A stretch of DNA of 36,394 nt from Clostridia bacterium (GTDB lineage: Bacteria; Bacillota; Clostridia; Oscillospirales; CAG-272): the NCBI GenBank assembly GCA_017547655.1, contig JAFYPF010000007.1, positions 1 through 36,394 of the forward strand, in the 5' to 3' direction. This document shows positions 7,001-13,673 of this stretch, piece by piece; positions within the stretch are counted from its first letter, which is position 1, and every line of letters starts with the position of its first letter. Position numbers and translations under genes: made by a program. The notes beneath the pieces were generated by a model. It was not told where the DNA came from, made no database searches, and saw only the letters and a program-made list of their open reading frames with translations.

Positions 7001-8534
7001 AGTTTGTACCATCGTATGTACTTGTTACGGTAACCAATCCGCCTACTGTAGGCAAAGTAAATTCAGAGGGGTCGAGCTTCTGTCCTTCGCCAGTAGGAAC
7101 ACGTGAAGATGCACTGTCAACAACTACGTCGCCAACAAGAACTATCTTACCGCCTGTAGAAGCAAGCTTCTGGAATGCAAGGTACAATGCGTTTTTCTGG
7201 TAAGCGCCTCCCGTTCCGTTATCAAGCTCTGTATAATAAGAGGGATCATTTCCCAAAGGTTTGCTGGGAGAAGAACCGTCGCCCGTACCGTTTGCAGAAA
7301 CATAAACTACACCGGGGTCGGGAGCAACGCCCGTAGCGTCAACTGTTGTGAAGTACTTAACAACACTATCGGAAACATTGCTTCTGTCATATTTAACTAT
7401 TGCGTTCGTGGGAGCCTTTGCACTGTTAGAGCTTGTTGCAAAATAAGCTTCAACCTTTTCAATACCATTAACGTCTCTGGAAATCTCAACAGTAATCGTA
7501 CCGCTACTGCCTACACCGTTCATATTAGAACCGTAAACTTCATTAACCGTACCACCGTTAATCGTAATATTTACGTCGCCTGTATGAGCGGTTCCCAATT
7601 CCGCAATATCCCCAATACGGCCGGTACCGGAAATCTGCTGAATCGTACCGCCGTTAACTACAATGTTTGCAACACCGGTAGATTTTCCGTAATTATAATT
7701 ACCATACACAGCGCCATATACTCTTGACCAAGTACCGGAGTTGATGGTAAGATCGGAATTCATGTTGTCTACATGGTCTGACATGGTTGCATTATTTGTC
7801 CAACCAATATATCTGTCATAAGCACAGAGAGCAGGATAATATGTTTGTTTTGTGCCCGAAGCTCTAACGTCATAGGACTCAACAACAACCTGTTCGTCAA
7901 TAACAGTCTTGTTGCCCCAGAAAGAAATCATTGCTACCCTGTCATCGTCGCTGCCGCCACCAAAGCCTCTTGAAGAGTCAAATTTAGCTTGAATTTCAAG
8001 ATATTCCCAAGTTGTGGGAGCTTTAATACACCAGTTAATACCATATTTAGAAGTATCAAGAACAAGCCTTGCGCCTTGAGTTCTGTAATCTACACCGTCA
8101 TAATAGCTTGTAATAGTAATATTTTTAGTACCTGCGATTGTGGGCCACTCGAACTCGGAAAAGTTATCTCTCATAGATCCGCACGAGTCAATTGAAAACT
8201 CGCCACAAATAACAACTACACCGCCGTTTTTTACAATTGCGCTGTCATTTGCCTTCATCGCAAGATAAAAAGCGTTCTGCTTGTAAGCAGCCTTTTTCTT
8301 AGTTGTATCACTACCATTCAAATCTGTGTAGTAATTAGCACCATGTCCCATCGCATTATCGGCTGATGAACCGTCTCCTGTACCTTTTGATTCATTTGCA
8401 ATATACACAACAGTCTGCCCATCGCTGATTTTAGGCGTTCCCGTTTCGGCAGCAGCAGAGAACATCACTGTGCAAGCAGCCACGATTGCAATAAGCAAAA
8501 TCACAGGAATGAGAATTTTTGTAAGCTTTCTCAT
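4053..8534 (-). CDS. large repeat-containing cell-wall-anchored surface protein (sortase substrate)
   Basis: The ATG at 8534 has an ideal AAGGAGGA site; an in-frame start 28 codons earlier lies at the promoter. The 1493-residue protein has a signal peptide (about 1-29, ending FSAAA). Four modules of 330-370 residues follow, starting near residues 43, 408, 741 and 1108; each opens with a (V/L)YVA...GDGSS block. Within modules, short strands such as INGGTV and SGTW recur, as in right-handed beta-helices. The C terminus has VPETG at 1458-1462, a hydrophobic helix and KKRK, a sortase signal. No sortase is in the window. I infer an adhesin or surface-layer-like role; no catalytic motif is visible. 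Confidence 0.85.
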   Translation of the reverse strand: MRKLTKILIPVILLIAIVAACTVMFSAAAETGTPKISDGQTVVYIANESKGTGDGSSADNAMGHGANYYTDLNGSDTTKKKAAYKQNAFYLAMKANDSAIVKNGGVVVICGEFSIDSCGSMRDNFSEFEWPTIAGTKNITITSYYDGVDYRTQGARLVLDTSKYGINWCIKAPTTWEYLEIQAKFDSSRGFGGGSDDDRVAMISFWGNKTVIDEQVVVESYDVRASGTKQTYYPALCAYDRYIGWTNNATMSDHVDNMNSDLTINSGTWSRVYGAVYGNYNYGKSTGVANIVVNGGTIQQISGTGRIGDIAELGTAHTGDVNITINGGTVNEVYGSNMNGVGSSGTITVEISRDVNGIEKVEAYFATSSNSAKAPTNAIVKYDRSNVSDSVVKYFTTVDATGVAPDPGVVYVSANGTGDGSSPSKPLGNDPSYYTELDNGTGGAYQKNALYLAFQKLASTGGKIVLVGDVVVDSASSRVPTGEGQKLDPSEFTLPTVGGLVTVTSTYDGTNYGGKLILDHDKCNTANLEMKSDVTFENIEMVYKYDPDDNNGWGTNFIFEASGKKLVMGEGVVVKSLNADTNEAGNRYPIIVGGHRYDKSSSTDVTVKSGTWDMIIAGGFGCSAPYYTCTVTGNAKLVIDGGKIAKVYGTGSEIKATGTINGSATITVNGGEIDTLYFTNTIVYPGTGSVVTLGANARINNAYYAESGYLGDVDDLKNRVTFIDNNQVVVKDQPPVIPNVIYIASNGTGDGSSPDKPLGDHPNYRENLQKMYALLKSVGGYGKISKLSAEEKTFIGNLYKDNVLYRAYVEASKTKKETVIVIVGDIAVDLVSSRMPYTTGEKLGPAEFTLPSFGYPVTITSVYDGKDYRNQAKFVFDLATCNTTFLVFPSATTIENINIEHRYNDKDKNLWSTPFVISANCKKFVIGENVNVTAFDTSTNSTGFWYPGIIGGHRWENKTGNANLTIKSGTWSLVHAGSYGNSGTYGKITGNATLNIEGGKIEGVYGTSSLNYPTATVTGKLTINITGGFVEALYATPKKGASNEIVVNIAGTAERVVKAWGGHSDDKIPANATINYDRSVIRDDEVKYWANANAIGKVEDQPEPYVFTLYVADVSKGKGDGSSPENAIGHAEGYAELRKQALAIIKANGGNNTNLSAEKKAITNSVYVKNALYRALSYAGNKIVKQGGRIVVCGTLTIDASDCMRIVSLGDFWTPTGSQTITITSYDGETNFRAKGAKLVLDTSEIGLSVGIDFPVVFDNLTIEHKYNSARGKGLANGAIISGMGHKLVVGYSVSVIATDVNPKEDARVEMYPTLLGGHRWKDTKKDCYITVGSGQWAALIGGDWCTPHTGNATIGINGGKIGTVCGTINPTDGTKKNVFDGSVWIGLWGGEVDNVYVVGKPGMIWGDASIGLGGTKINGKVRATHPDYSGAEIQAWVFNYTDKQIDTKKIVGFENPVPETGSKLPYIAVVATVSLVGAAALIVSKKRKTVKN

Positions 8535-8604
8535 ATTATTTCCTCCTTGGAAAATGTATTTTAATTTTTTATTCACATAAAAATATGGATAAAGATACAT
8601 ACAT

Positions 8605-8633
8605 AGTTTACCACACAAAGATTATGTTGTCAA
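8605..8633 (-). promoter_or_regulatory. promoter of the surface-protein gene
   Basis: On the minus strand: TTGACA (8633-8628), a 17-nt spacer and TAAACT (8610-8605) preceded by TGG, an extended -10. It gives a leader of about 64 nt. The rest of 8635-8769 is AT-rich without a gene. Confidence 0.7.
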
Positions 8634-8769
8634 TATATTATATTGATTTTAAACAAAAAAAGATATGAAAAAAAGCAATTTATTACCACTAAATCCAAAT
8701 TTTTTTCTCGCAACAATAAAAGGGTATTTTTTTGATCAAAAAAAACTGGGAAATATATAGGGTTGTACC

Positions 8770-8784
8770 CTAAAGGACAGTTTT
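8770..8784 (+). repeat. left 15-bp inverted repeat of the accessory cassette
   Basis: CTAAAGGACAGTTTT occurs here and in perfect inverted orientation at 9869-9883. The pair brackets the only two + strand genes between the surface-protein gene and rnfB. No flanking target duplication is visible and no transposase lies between them. Confidence 0.5.
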
Positions 8785-8804
8785 ACCTGCCGACAGAAAA
8801 ACAG

Positions 8805-8834
8805 AAACCGCAGATTGATTTTCTGCGGTTTTTG
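8805..8834. terminator. terminator-like hairpin overlapping a promoter
   Basis: AACCGCAGA and TCTGCGGTT form a stem around a TTGATT-containing loop, with T's after it on the + strand. Nothing obvious is transcribed into it from the left, since the gene to the left is on the other strand. The loop doubles as the -35 of the next promoter. Confidence 0.5.
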
Positions 8835-8843
8835 TGTTATAAT
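8815..8843 (+). promoter_or_regulatory. promoter with its -35 in a hairpin loop
   Basis: TTGATT (8815-8820), a 17-nt spacer and TATAAT (8838-8843) preceded by TGT. Transcription would start near 8850 and leave a leader of about 80 nt before the ATG at 8931. Confidence 0.65.
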
Positions 8844-8930
8844 AGGTCGTGTGAATACACTGTGTATAAAGGGTTTTGTTGCGATAAAGCAGAACTATAA
8901 ATAAGAATTTGACAAAGGAGTGTGACGCAT

Positions 8931-9278
8931 ATGAAAAATCTAAAAAAAATAGTCGTTCTGCTGACACCAGTTTTATTGTTTGCGGTTTTGCTTATTCCTT
9001 ACAGTTTAGTGAATCAACGCATTATTGTCGACTGGCTGGGATGTGGTTGCCCTGTGATTGACGAGGCGGGAAACTTGGTTGAAAACAACTTTAACGCCAA
9101 TGATTTTACCGCATTGTTTTGGATGTTTGTTTCTGTTTGTGTTACAGTGATTTCAGCATTTTTATCGAGAAGAATACCAAAAGAAAAAGTGTGGTTCAAA
9201 GTTGTGTATATAGCAGGCATGCTTTTAATCTCACTTTTGATAACTTATCAATTCTGCCAAATGATGGCGTGGAATTGA
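8931..9278 (+). CDS. small three-helix membrane protein, unknown function
   Basis: The 115-residue protein has hydrophobic segments near residues 5-25, 61-78 and 89-108. A short loop follows the first segment and contains GCGCPVIDEAG. I recognise no family. The start is the ATG at 8931 with AAAGGAG 10 nt upstream; the GTG at 8922 touches the ribosome-binding site. It is the first gene of the cassette bounded by the 15-bp inverted repeats and has its own promoter. The DUF559 element begins 35 nt after its stop. Confidence 0.6.
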   Translation: MKNLKKIVVLLTPVLLFAVLLIPYSLVNQRIIVDWLGCGCPVIDEAGNLVENNFNANDFTALFWMFVSVCVTVISAFLSRRIPKEKVWFKVVYIAGMLLISLLITYQFCQMMAWN

Positions 9279-9313
9279 CAAATTCCAATTTATCAAGAGA
9301 TGTGGGCTTTGCT

Positions 9314-9369
9314 AAAAGCCTCCCTTGTGTAAAGGGAGGTGGCACGCGATAGCGTGACGGAGGGATTGT
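9314..9369 (+). repeat. left structured repeat of the DUF559 element
   Basis: Hairpin 1 is CCTCCCTT/AAGGGAGG (9319-9339) with a GTGTA loop. Hairpin 2 is CACGC/GCGTG (9343-9356) with a GATA loop. The end GGAGGGATTGT supplies the ribosome-binding site for the ATG at 9371. Confidence 0.7.
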
Positions 9370-9370
9370 A

Positions 9371-9739
9371 ATGCAGCGAAAACATAATAAAGATATTGTT
9401 CCAACCGCAAAAATGTTGCGGAAGAATATGACCAAAGAAGAAAAACACCTTTGGTATGATTTTCTGCGAACCCATCCCGTTCGATTTTCTCGCCAAAAGG
9501 TTCTCGGCAAGTATATAGCGGATTTTTACTGTGCAGAGGCAAAGCTTGTCATCGAGCTTGACGGCTCGGGACATTATACCGAAGAAGGAAAGCAATATGA
9601 TGAAGAAAGAACGGCTTTCCTTGAAGAATATGGATTAACAGTGGTCAGAATACCGAATACGGAAATACATAAAAACTTTAGAGGTGTTTGCGAGTATATT
9701 GATCATCTCGTAGAACAATCCCTCAGTCAGCTTCGCTGA
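9371..9739 (+). CDS. DUF559 endonuclease-like protein (Vsr/restriction-endonuclease fold)
   Basis: The 122-residue protein has the full DUF559 plan: a helical start (TKEEKHLWYDFLR, about 21-33), RFSRQKVLGKYIADFYC (38-54), KLVIELDGSGH (58-68) and GLTVVRIPNTEI (88-99). The core E/D residues at Asp51, Glu62 and Asp64 fit the PD-(D/E)xK-type nuclease fold related to very-short-patch repair enzymes. Its biological role is not established. The ribosome-binding site GGAGGG (9359-9364) lies in the left repeat, and residues 116-122 (QSLSQLR) and the stop are encoded by the right repeat. No methylase or partner gene is nearby. Confidence 0.8.
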   Translation: MQRKHNKDIVPTAKMLRKNMTKEEKHLWYDFLRTHPVRFSRQKVLGKYIADFYCAEAKLVIELDGSGHYTEEGKQYDEERTAFLEEYGLTVVRIPNTEIHKNFRGVCEYIDHLVEQSLSQLR

Positions 9740-9768
9740 CAGCTCCCTTTACACAAGGGAGCCTTTTT
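9716..9768 (+). repeat. right structured repeat of the DUF559 element, also a terminator
   Basis: This inverted copy of the left repeat encodes the last seven DUF559 codons. It forms GTCAGC/GCTGAC (9726-9740) and then GCTCCCTT/AAGGGAGC (9742-9762) followed by CTTTTT, a usable Rho-independent terminator. The first stem pair is G-C where the left copy, read in the same sense, has C-G. Confidence 0.7.
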
Positions 9769-9828
9769 ATTGTTCCCGAAAGTCTATCTCTTTTTCTTGA
9801 CAAGCACTGCATTTGTAGACACAAATGC

Positions 9829-9866
9829 AAAACACGGCATACCTCTTTCGAGATATGCCGTGTTTT
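9829..9866. terminator. strong hairpin, likely terminator between cassette and rnf operon
   Basis: AAAACACGGCAT and ATGCCGTGTTTT pair perfectly over 12 bp. A second hairpin (GCATTTGT/ACAAATGC, 9809-9828) lies just before. The T-run favours + strand termination, but the symmetric A/T flanks may also stop the rnf transcript coming from the right. Confidence 0.7.
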
Positions 9867-9868
9867 TG

Positions 9869-9883
9869 AAAACTGTCCTTTAG
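9869..9883 (-). repeat. right 15-bp inverted repeat of the accessory cassette
   Basis: Read on the minus strand, it is CTAAAGGACAGTTTT, identical to 8770-8784. It lies 31 nt beyond the stop of rnfB, at the boundary between accessory and core sequence. Confidence 0.5.
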
Positions 9884-9914
9884 AGTGCCGCTCAATATAC
9901 TTCCCCGTTTTTTA

Positions 9915-10751
9915 TTACTTATTTAGAATTTTCTCGCCTATCTTCCTTTGGTGGTGCTCAAAGTTACCGGTTCTTATAATATGCCTCGGGCATTTGGTAA
10001 CGCAAACACCACAGCCGGTACACTTGTAATAATCAATAGATGCAACAAAATTATCCACCTTTATTGCTCCAGACTCGCAGTTCTTCTCGCAAATCCGACA
10101 ACCTATACAACCGACATCGCAGTTCTTCATAGTTATCTTGCCGTTGTCAACCGACATACATCCTACCCAATATGCGCTGTGATATGGAATAAGCTTGATA
10201 ATTTGCTTTGGACAAGCCGACACACAAGCTCCGCAACCTATACACTTGTCATAATCAATATGCGCAAGTCCGTCAACAACCTTAATCGCATCAAAATTAC
10301 ACTTTGAAACGCACGTTCCGTACCCGATACAGCCATTTAAGCAAAGCTTATTTCCACCGCCAAGTTTTACAACCGAGTTACAATCCTTCGGTCCCTCATA
10401 GATATACTTTGAGCGAACTCTCGAATGTGAACCCGAGCACATTACCTGCGCTCTCATTCTTACACCTTGTTCTGCCGCAACTCCCATTACTGCGCATATT
10501 TTTTCGACGCTTTCCTGACTTGCAGCACGGCAAGAATTTGTCTTCGCCTCCCCTCGTTCAATAGCCTCGGCAAGAGCGTGACAGCTTGCATAGCCGCAGC
10601 CACCGCAGTTAGCGCCCGGCAGACACTCAAATATTTCTTCAACCTTTGGATTATCTTCTGTCGCAAATATCTTTGAAACAAGCGCAAGCAAAAGCCCGAG
10701 CACAAGACCGATAGCGCCAAAAGAAACAAAAGCTATAATCACGTCATTCAT
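9915..10751 (-). CDS. rnfB: Rnf complex subunit RnfB (polyferredoxin)
   Basis: RnfB is the ferredoxin-facing electron carrier of the Rnf complex (ferredoxin:NAD+ oxidoreductase, ion-pumping, inner membrane). The 278-residue protein has one N-terminal helix (about 4-26) and the RnfB-specific cluster site ECLPGANCGGCGYASC (Cys43, 49, 52, 57). Further ferredoxin-type Cys sets lie at 137-151, 170-180, 211-225 and 244-254. Extra clusters relative to proteobacterial RnfB are usual in acetogens and other Clostridia. It is the last gene of rnfCDGEAB, 12 nt after rnfA with a G-rich ribosome-binding site in the gap. Confidence 0.95.
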   Translation of the reverse strand: MNDVIIAFVSFGAIGLVLGLLLALVSKIFATEDNPKVEEIFECLPGANCGGCGYASCHALAEAIERGEAKTNSCRAASQESVEKICAVMGVAAEQGVRMRAQVMCSGSHSRVRSKYIYEGPKDCNSVVKLGGGNKLCLNGCIGYGTCVSKCNFDAIKVVDGLAHIDYDKCIGCGACVSACPKQIIKLIPYHSAYWVGCMSVDNGKITMKNCDVGCIGCRICEKNCESGAIKVDNFVASIDYYKCTGCGVCVTKCPRHIIRTGNFEHHQRKIGEKILNK

Positions 10752-10763
10752 TTCAGCCCCCCC

Positions 10764-11357
10764 TTATCCTATGCTCATACCCGAGAAGCCCATAAACGCC
10801 ATAGCTATAAGCCCTGCCGTTATAAGCGCAATAGGCGTTCCCTTAAACGAGGCGGGCGGATTAGAAAACCGCATTCTCGCCCTTACTCCCGCAAATATAA
10901 GTATAGCCATAGTAAAACCAACACCCGACGCAAATCCGAATACTACAGAATAAATAAAATTGTATCCATTCTGAATATTAAGCAACGCCGCACCGAGAAC
11001 GGCACAGTTTGTAGTAATAAGGGGCAAGTAAATACCAAGCGATTCATAAAGCGCCGGCACCTTACTCTTCAAGAAAAACTCAATCATCTGAACCAATGAA
11101 GCAATAATCAAAATAAACGCTATAGTCTTCAAATATTCAAGTTCAAACGGAACAAGCACGTAGCTGTATACGCACCACGTAACAGCACTCGAAAGTGTCA
11201 TTACGAATATAACCGCGCACCCCATACCGAAAGCGGTAGACGGACTCTTTGAAACTCCGAGAAAAGGGCAGCAGCCGAGGAATTTCGAAAATATAAAGTT
11301 ATCAATAAATACTGCCGATACAATCAAAAGCAGTACGCCGGTCAAACTTAATTCCAT
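10764..11357 (-). CDS. rnfA: Rnf complex subunit RnfA
   Basis: This 197-residue integral membrane protein has about six helices and forms part of the ion-translocating core with RnfE, its structural twin. NFIFSKFLGCCPFLGVSK (20-37) is the conserved first half-helix that carries the intramembrane iron-sulfur Cys, and TTNCAVLGAAL is its pseudo-symmetric partner. The ATG overlaps the end of rnfE by 10 nt, and GGGAGGCGG in that overlap is its ribosome-binding site. Confidence 0.95.
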   Translation of the reverse strand: MELSLTGVLLLIVSAVFIDNFIFSKFLGCCPFLGVSKSPSTAFGMGCAVIFVMTLSSAVTWCVYSYVLVPFELEYLKTIAFILIIASLVQMIEFFLKSKVPALYESLGIYLPLITTNCAVLGAALLNIQNGYNFIYSVVFGFASGVGFTMAILIFAGVRARMRFSNPPASFKGTPIALITAGLIAMAFMGFSGMSIG

Positions 11358-12016
11358 AATCCCGCCTCCCTTTCAAGTCTCTTTCGCTCAAGCTCTTGAC
11401 TCTTAACGTATTCGTTATGTCTTGACCTAATCTTTTGAACAAGAGCAATTACAAAGCCCAAGGTTATAAATGCGCCTGGGGGCAATATAAACAGTACCGC
11501 AGGCTCAAACCAATCACCGAAAACAGATATACCGAATATTGTTCCGGCACCTATAATCTCTCTGATTGCACCGAGAATTACAAGCGCCAATGTAAAGCCC
11601 GCACCCATCGCAAGACCGTCGACAATTGACGGCAAAACCTTATTCTTTGATGCAAACGCTTCGGCTCTCGCAAGAATAATACAGTTTACAACTATCAAAG
11701 GAATAAAAAGTCCAAGAGAATTACTTAACGATGGCAAAAATGCCTTTATAAGCAACTCGAGTGCGCTCACAAATCCCGATATAATAACTATATAGGAAGC
11801 AATTCTTATTTGATTTGGTATAAATTTACGCAAAAGCGATATAAACATATTCGAGCACATTAACACCAGTATAACCGAAATACCCATACCAAGCGCATTA
11901 GATGCAGACGTGGTTGTAGCAAGTGCGGGACATGTGCCGAGGAGCTGAACGAACGTGGGGTTATTTGTTATAATCCCATCTTTGAATTGCTCAAGAATTT
12001 TATTATTCTTACTCAT
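11348..12016 (-). CDS. rnfE: Rnf complex subunit RnfE
   Basis: The 222-residue, six-helix membrane subunit is homologous to RnfA and NqrD. NNPTFVQLLGTCPALATTTS (18-37) holds the conserved Cys, and IVVNCIILARAEAFAS is the matching half. A basic, soluble C-terminal tail follows residue 200. Its start overlaps rnfG by 4 nt and its end overlaps rnfA, showing tight co-translation of the membrane core. Confidence 0.95.
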   Translation of the reverse strand: MSKNNKILEQFKDGIITNNPTFVQLLGTCPALATTTSASNALGMGISVILVLMCSNMFISLLRKFIPNQIRIASYIVIISGFVSALELLIKAFLPSLSNSLGLFIPLIVVNCIILARAEAFASKNKVLPSIVDGLAMGAGFTLALVILGAIREIIGAGTIFGISVFGDWFEPAVLFILPPGAFITLGFVIALVQKIRSRHNEYVKSQELERKRLEREAGLWN

Positions 12017-12681
12017 TCTGATTTCACCTCCGCTGCTGTTTCGTCAACTGCGGACTCTTCCGACTCGTCAGCGACGCCCTCTTCGATTTCTCCCTCAACG
12101 GCGCCGTCTGCGACAAATATATTGAGAGCCAACGCCGCTTCAACGCCGCTTCTTACCGCTTTAGACGAAATGGTCGCGCCCGATATAGTATCATAATCAC
12201 TTACGTTATCACCGTTACGCCCTCTAAAGCCAAAAAGGAAGTTACCCTCATTAACCTTCGTTCCAACACCGGGGGTATCAGATATAGAGGTTATCTCAAC
12301 ACCGAGACAATTTCCGTTAACATCTGCCCCGACAATAAGACCTATACTATCCTTAAAACCCATGGGCGTTGACTGTATGCCATAGCCCATCATTTCGCCA
12401 TCTCTGTAGACCGAATATACGGCAACAACAGGAGCTTCATATTCGCCCTCTATAGCTTCAATCTTATCGCAAGCAACAAATATTCTGCCCATAGCCTCTT
12501 CCATAACGGCAAGCTCATTTGCGGCTATCCTGTCTTTCGTAACCGAGTTAACGAAAGCCAAAAGTCCTGCGGTTAATGCGGAAATAAGCAAAAGAGTAAA
12601 GCATATCTTCAAATAATATTTTAAGTTTCCGCTTTTATTTTCTGCGTTATTTTCTTCCAATACAATATTCTTGTTATTCAT
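12013..12681 (-). CDS. rnfG: Rnf complex subunit RnfG (covalent FMN)
   Basis: RnfG has one N-terminal membrane helix (about 21-46) and an extracytoplasmic FMN domain. The flavinylation motif Dxx(S/T)GAT is intact as DTISGAT at 164-170, so Thr170 should carry FMN through a phosphoester bond made by ApbE. No apbE is in the window. SDTPGVGTK (134-142) is the second conserved block. The 222-residue protein ends in a very acidic tail (about 190-222, rich in Glu, Asp and Ala) that is longer than in many homologues. It overlaps rnfD and rnfE by 4 nt each. Confidence 0.93.
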   Translation of the reverse strand: MNNKNIVLEENNAENKSGNLKYYLKICFTLLLISALTAGLLAFVNSVTKDRIAANELAVMEEAMGRIFVACDKIEAIEGEYEAPVVAVYSVYRDGEMMGYGIQSTPMGFKDSIGLIVGADVNGNCLGVEITSISDTPGVGTKVNEGNFLFGFRGRNGDNVSDYDTISGATISSKAVRSGVEAALALNIFVADGAVEGEIEEGVADESEESAVDETAAEVKSE

Positions 12682-13673
12682 TTTTTCTTTTCGACACCTC
12701 CAAACTTTGAAGGTCTTGTATACATATCAAAATACCATACAAGAAGATTCATTATCATTATTGCAAACGATACGCCCTCAGGATACTGACCGAGGCATCT
12801 TATAACCATAGTAATAACGCCACAGCCTATACCGTATATAATTCTTCCCCACTTCGTAATGGGAGAGGTAACGTAATCGGTTGCCATAAATATAGCGCCG
12901 AGCATCAAACCGCCGCCAAACACATGATACGCAACGTATCTCCATGTAGGCTCTGCCTGCGGGAATATCAAAGCTATCAATGCAACAGTTGCTATGTATG
13001 CTACGGGTATATGCCATTTAATCGTTTTACGAATAAGCAGATACAAACCGCCGAGAGCCAAAAGCATCGCCGAAACCTCGCCAATACAACCGCCAACCTT
13101 GCCCAAAACCGTATCGTAAAGACCTATTTCAAACAATTTCCCATTTTTCAATGCGCCGAGAGGTGTTGCCGATGCAAAAGCATCAACTCTGTCCACGTTA
13201 GCCAAAACGGGCAACGATGCCCCGGGAACAGTATAGTACGACATTTGAGCCGGCCACGCAAGAAACAAAAACACTCTTGCGGCAATTGCGGGATTAACAA
13301 CGTTCTTTCCTAAACCGCCGAAAAGCTGTTTTACAACAATTATCGCAAATACGCTTCCGATTACGGGAATCCACAACGGAACGGACACGGGCAAACATAA
13401 AGCAAGTATAAGCCCTGTAACAGCCGCCGAGCCATCTTTTACGGTTATGGGTTGATTCATAAAATAGCAAAACAAAGCCTCGGAAAGCACCGCCGACAAA
13501 GCCGAAGCCAATACTATAGCCAAAGCTCTCCAACCAAATACGTATACACCCCAAACAGTCGCAGGAAGCAAGGCAACTATTACGTCAAGCATAATAGTAC
13601 TTGTTCTTTCGGGGTTCTTCAAATGGGGGGCAGAGGTTACCGTCAAAGGATTTTTTGTATAATCAATGTTCAA
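12678..13673 (-). CDS. rnfD: Rnf complex subunit RnfD (membrane flavoprotein)
   Basis: The 331-residue polytopic subunit is homologous to NqrB. Its first block reads SAPHLKNPERTSTIMLDV, and it has about eight to ten helices. The FMN-attachment region reads DAFASAT (164-170) followed by PLG. It keeps the Asp and the final Ala-Thr of Dxx(S/T)GAT but replaces the S/T and G with Ala and Ser, a variation seen in RnfD proteins. It overlaps rnfC and rnfG by 4 nt each. Confidence 0.94.
   Translation of the reverse strand: MNIDYTKNPLTVTSAPHLKNPERTSTIMLDVIVALLPATVWGVYVFGWRALAIVLASALSAVLSEALFCYFMNQPITVKDGSAAVTGLILALCLPVSVPLWIPVIGSVFAIIVVKQLFGGLGKNVVNPAIAARVFLFLAWPAQMSYYTVPGASLPVLANVDRVDAFASATPLGALKNGKLFEIGLYDTVLGKVGGCIGEVSAMLLALGGLYLLIRKTIKWHIPVAYIATVALIALIFPQAEPTWRYVAYHVFGGGLMLGAIFMATDYVTSPITKWGRIIYGIGCGVITMVIRCLGQYPEGVSFAIMIMNLLVWYFDMYTRPSKFGGVEKKK

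Larger units (their letters stand above)
9314..9768 (+). mobile_element. putative mobile unit: DUF559 gene inside structured inverted repeats
   Basis: The left end (9314-9369) and right end (9716-9768, inverted) share one plan: hairpin 1 (CTCCCTT...AAGGGAG), hairpin 2, then GAGGGATTG. Stem sequences differ between ends but stay paired. The gene lies exactly between the ends, and its ribosome-binding site, last codons and terminator come from the ends. A third copy is at 36330-36380. No transposase is present, so movement would need help in trans. This is inference from architecture. Confidence 0.45.

Noticed and set aside
8635..8769. Searched for a riboswitch or RNA gene in the gap upstream of the surface-protein gene.
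   Set aside because: Only AT-rich sequence without stable pairing; the leader itself is about 64 nt with no known class.
9196..9595. Open frames on the minus strand across the left repeat and the DUF559 gene.
   Set aside because: They run through the hairpins and opposite a recognised DUF559 domain; no ribosome-binding site.
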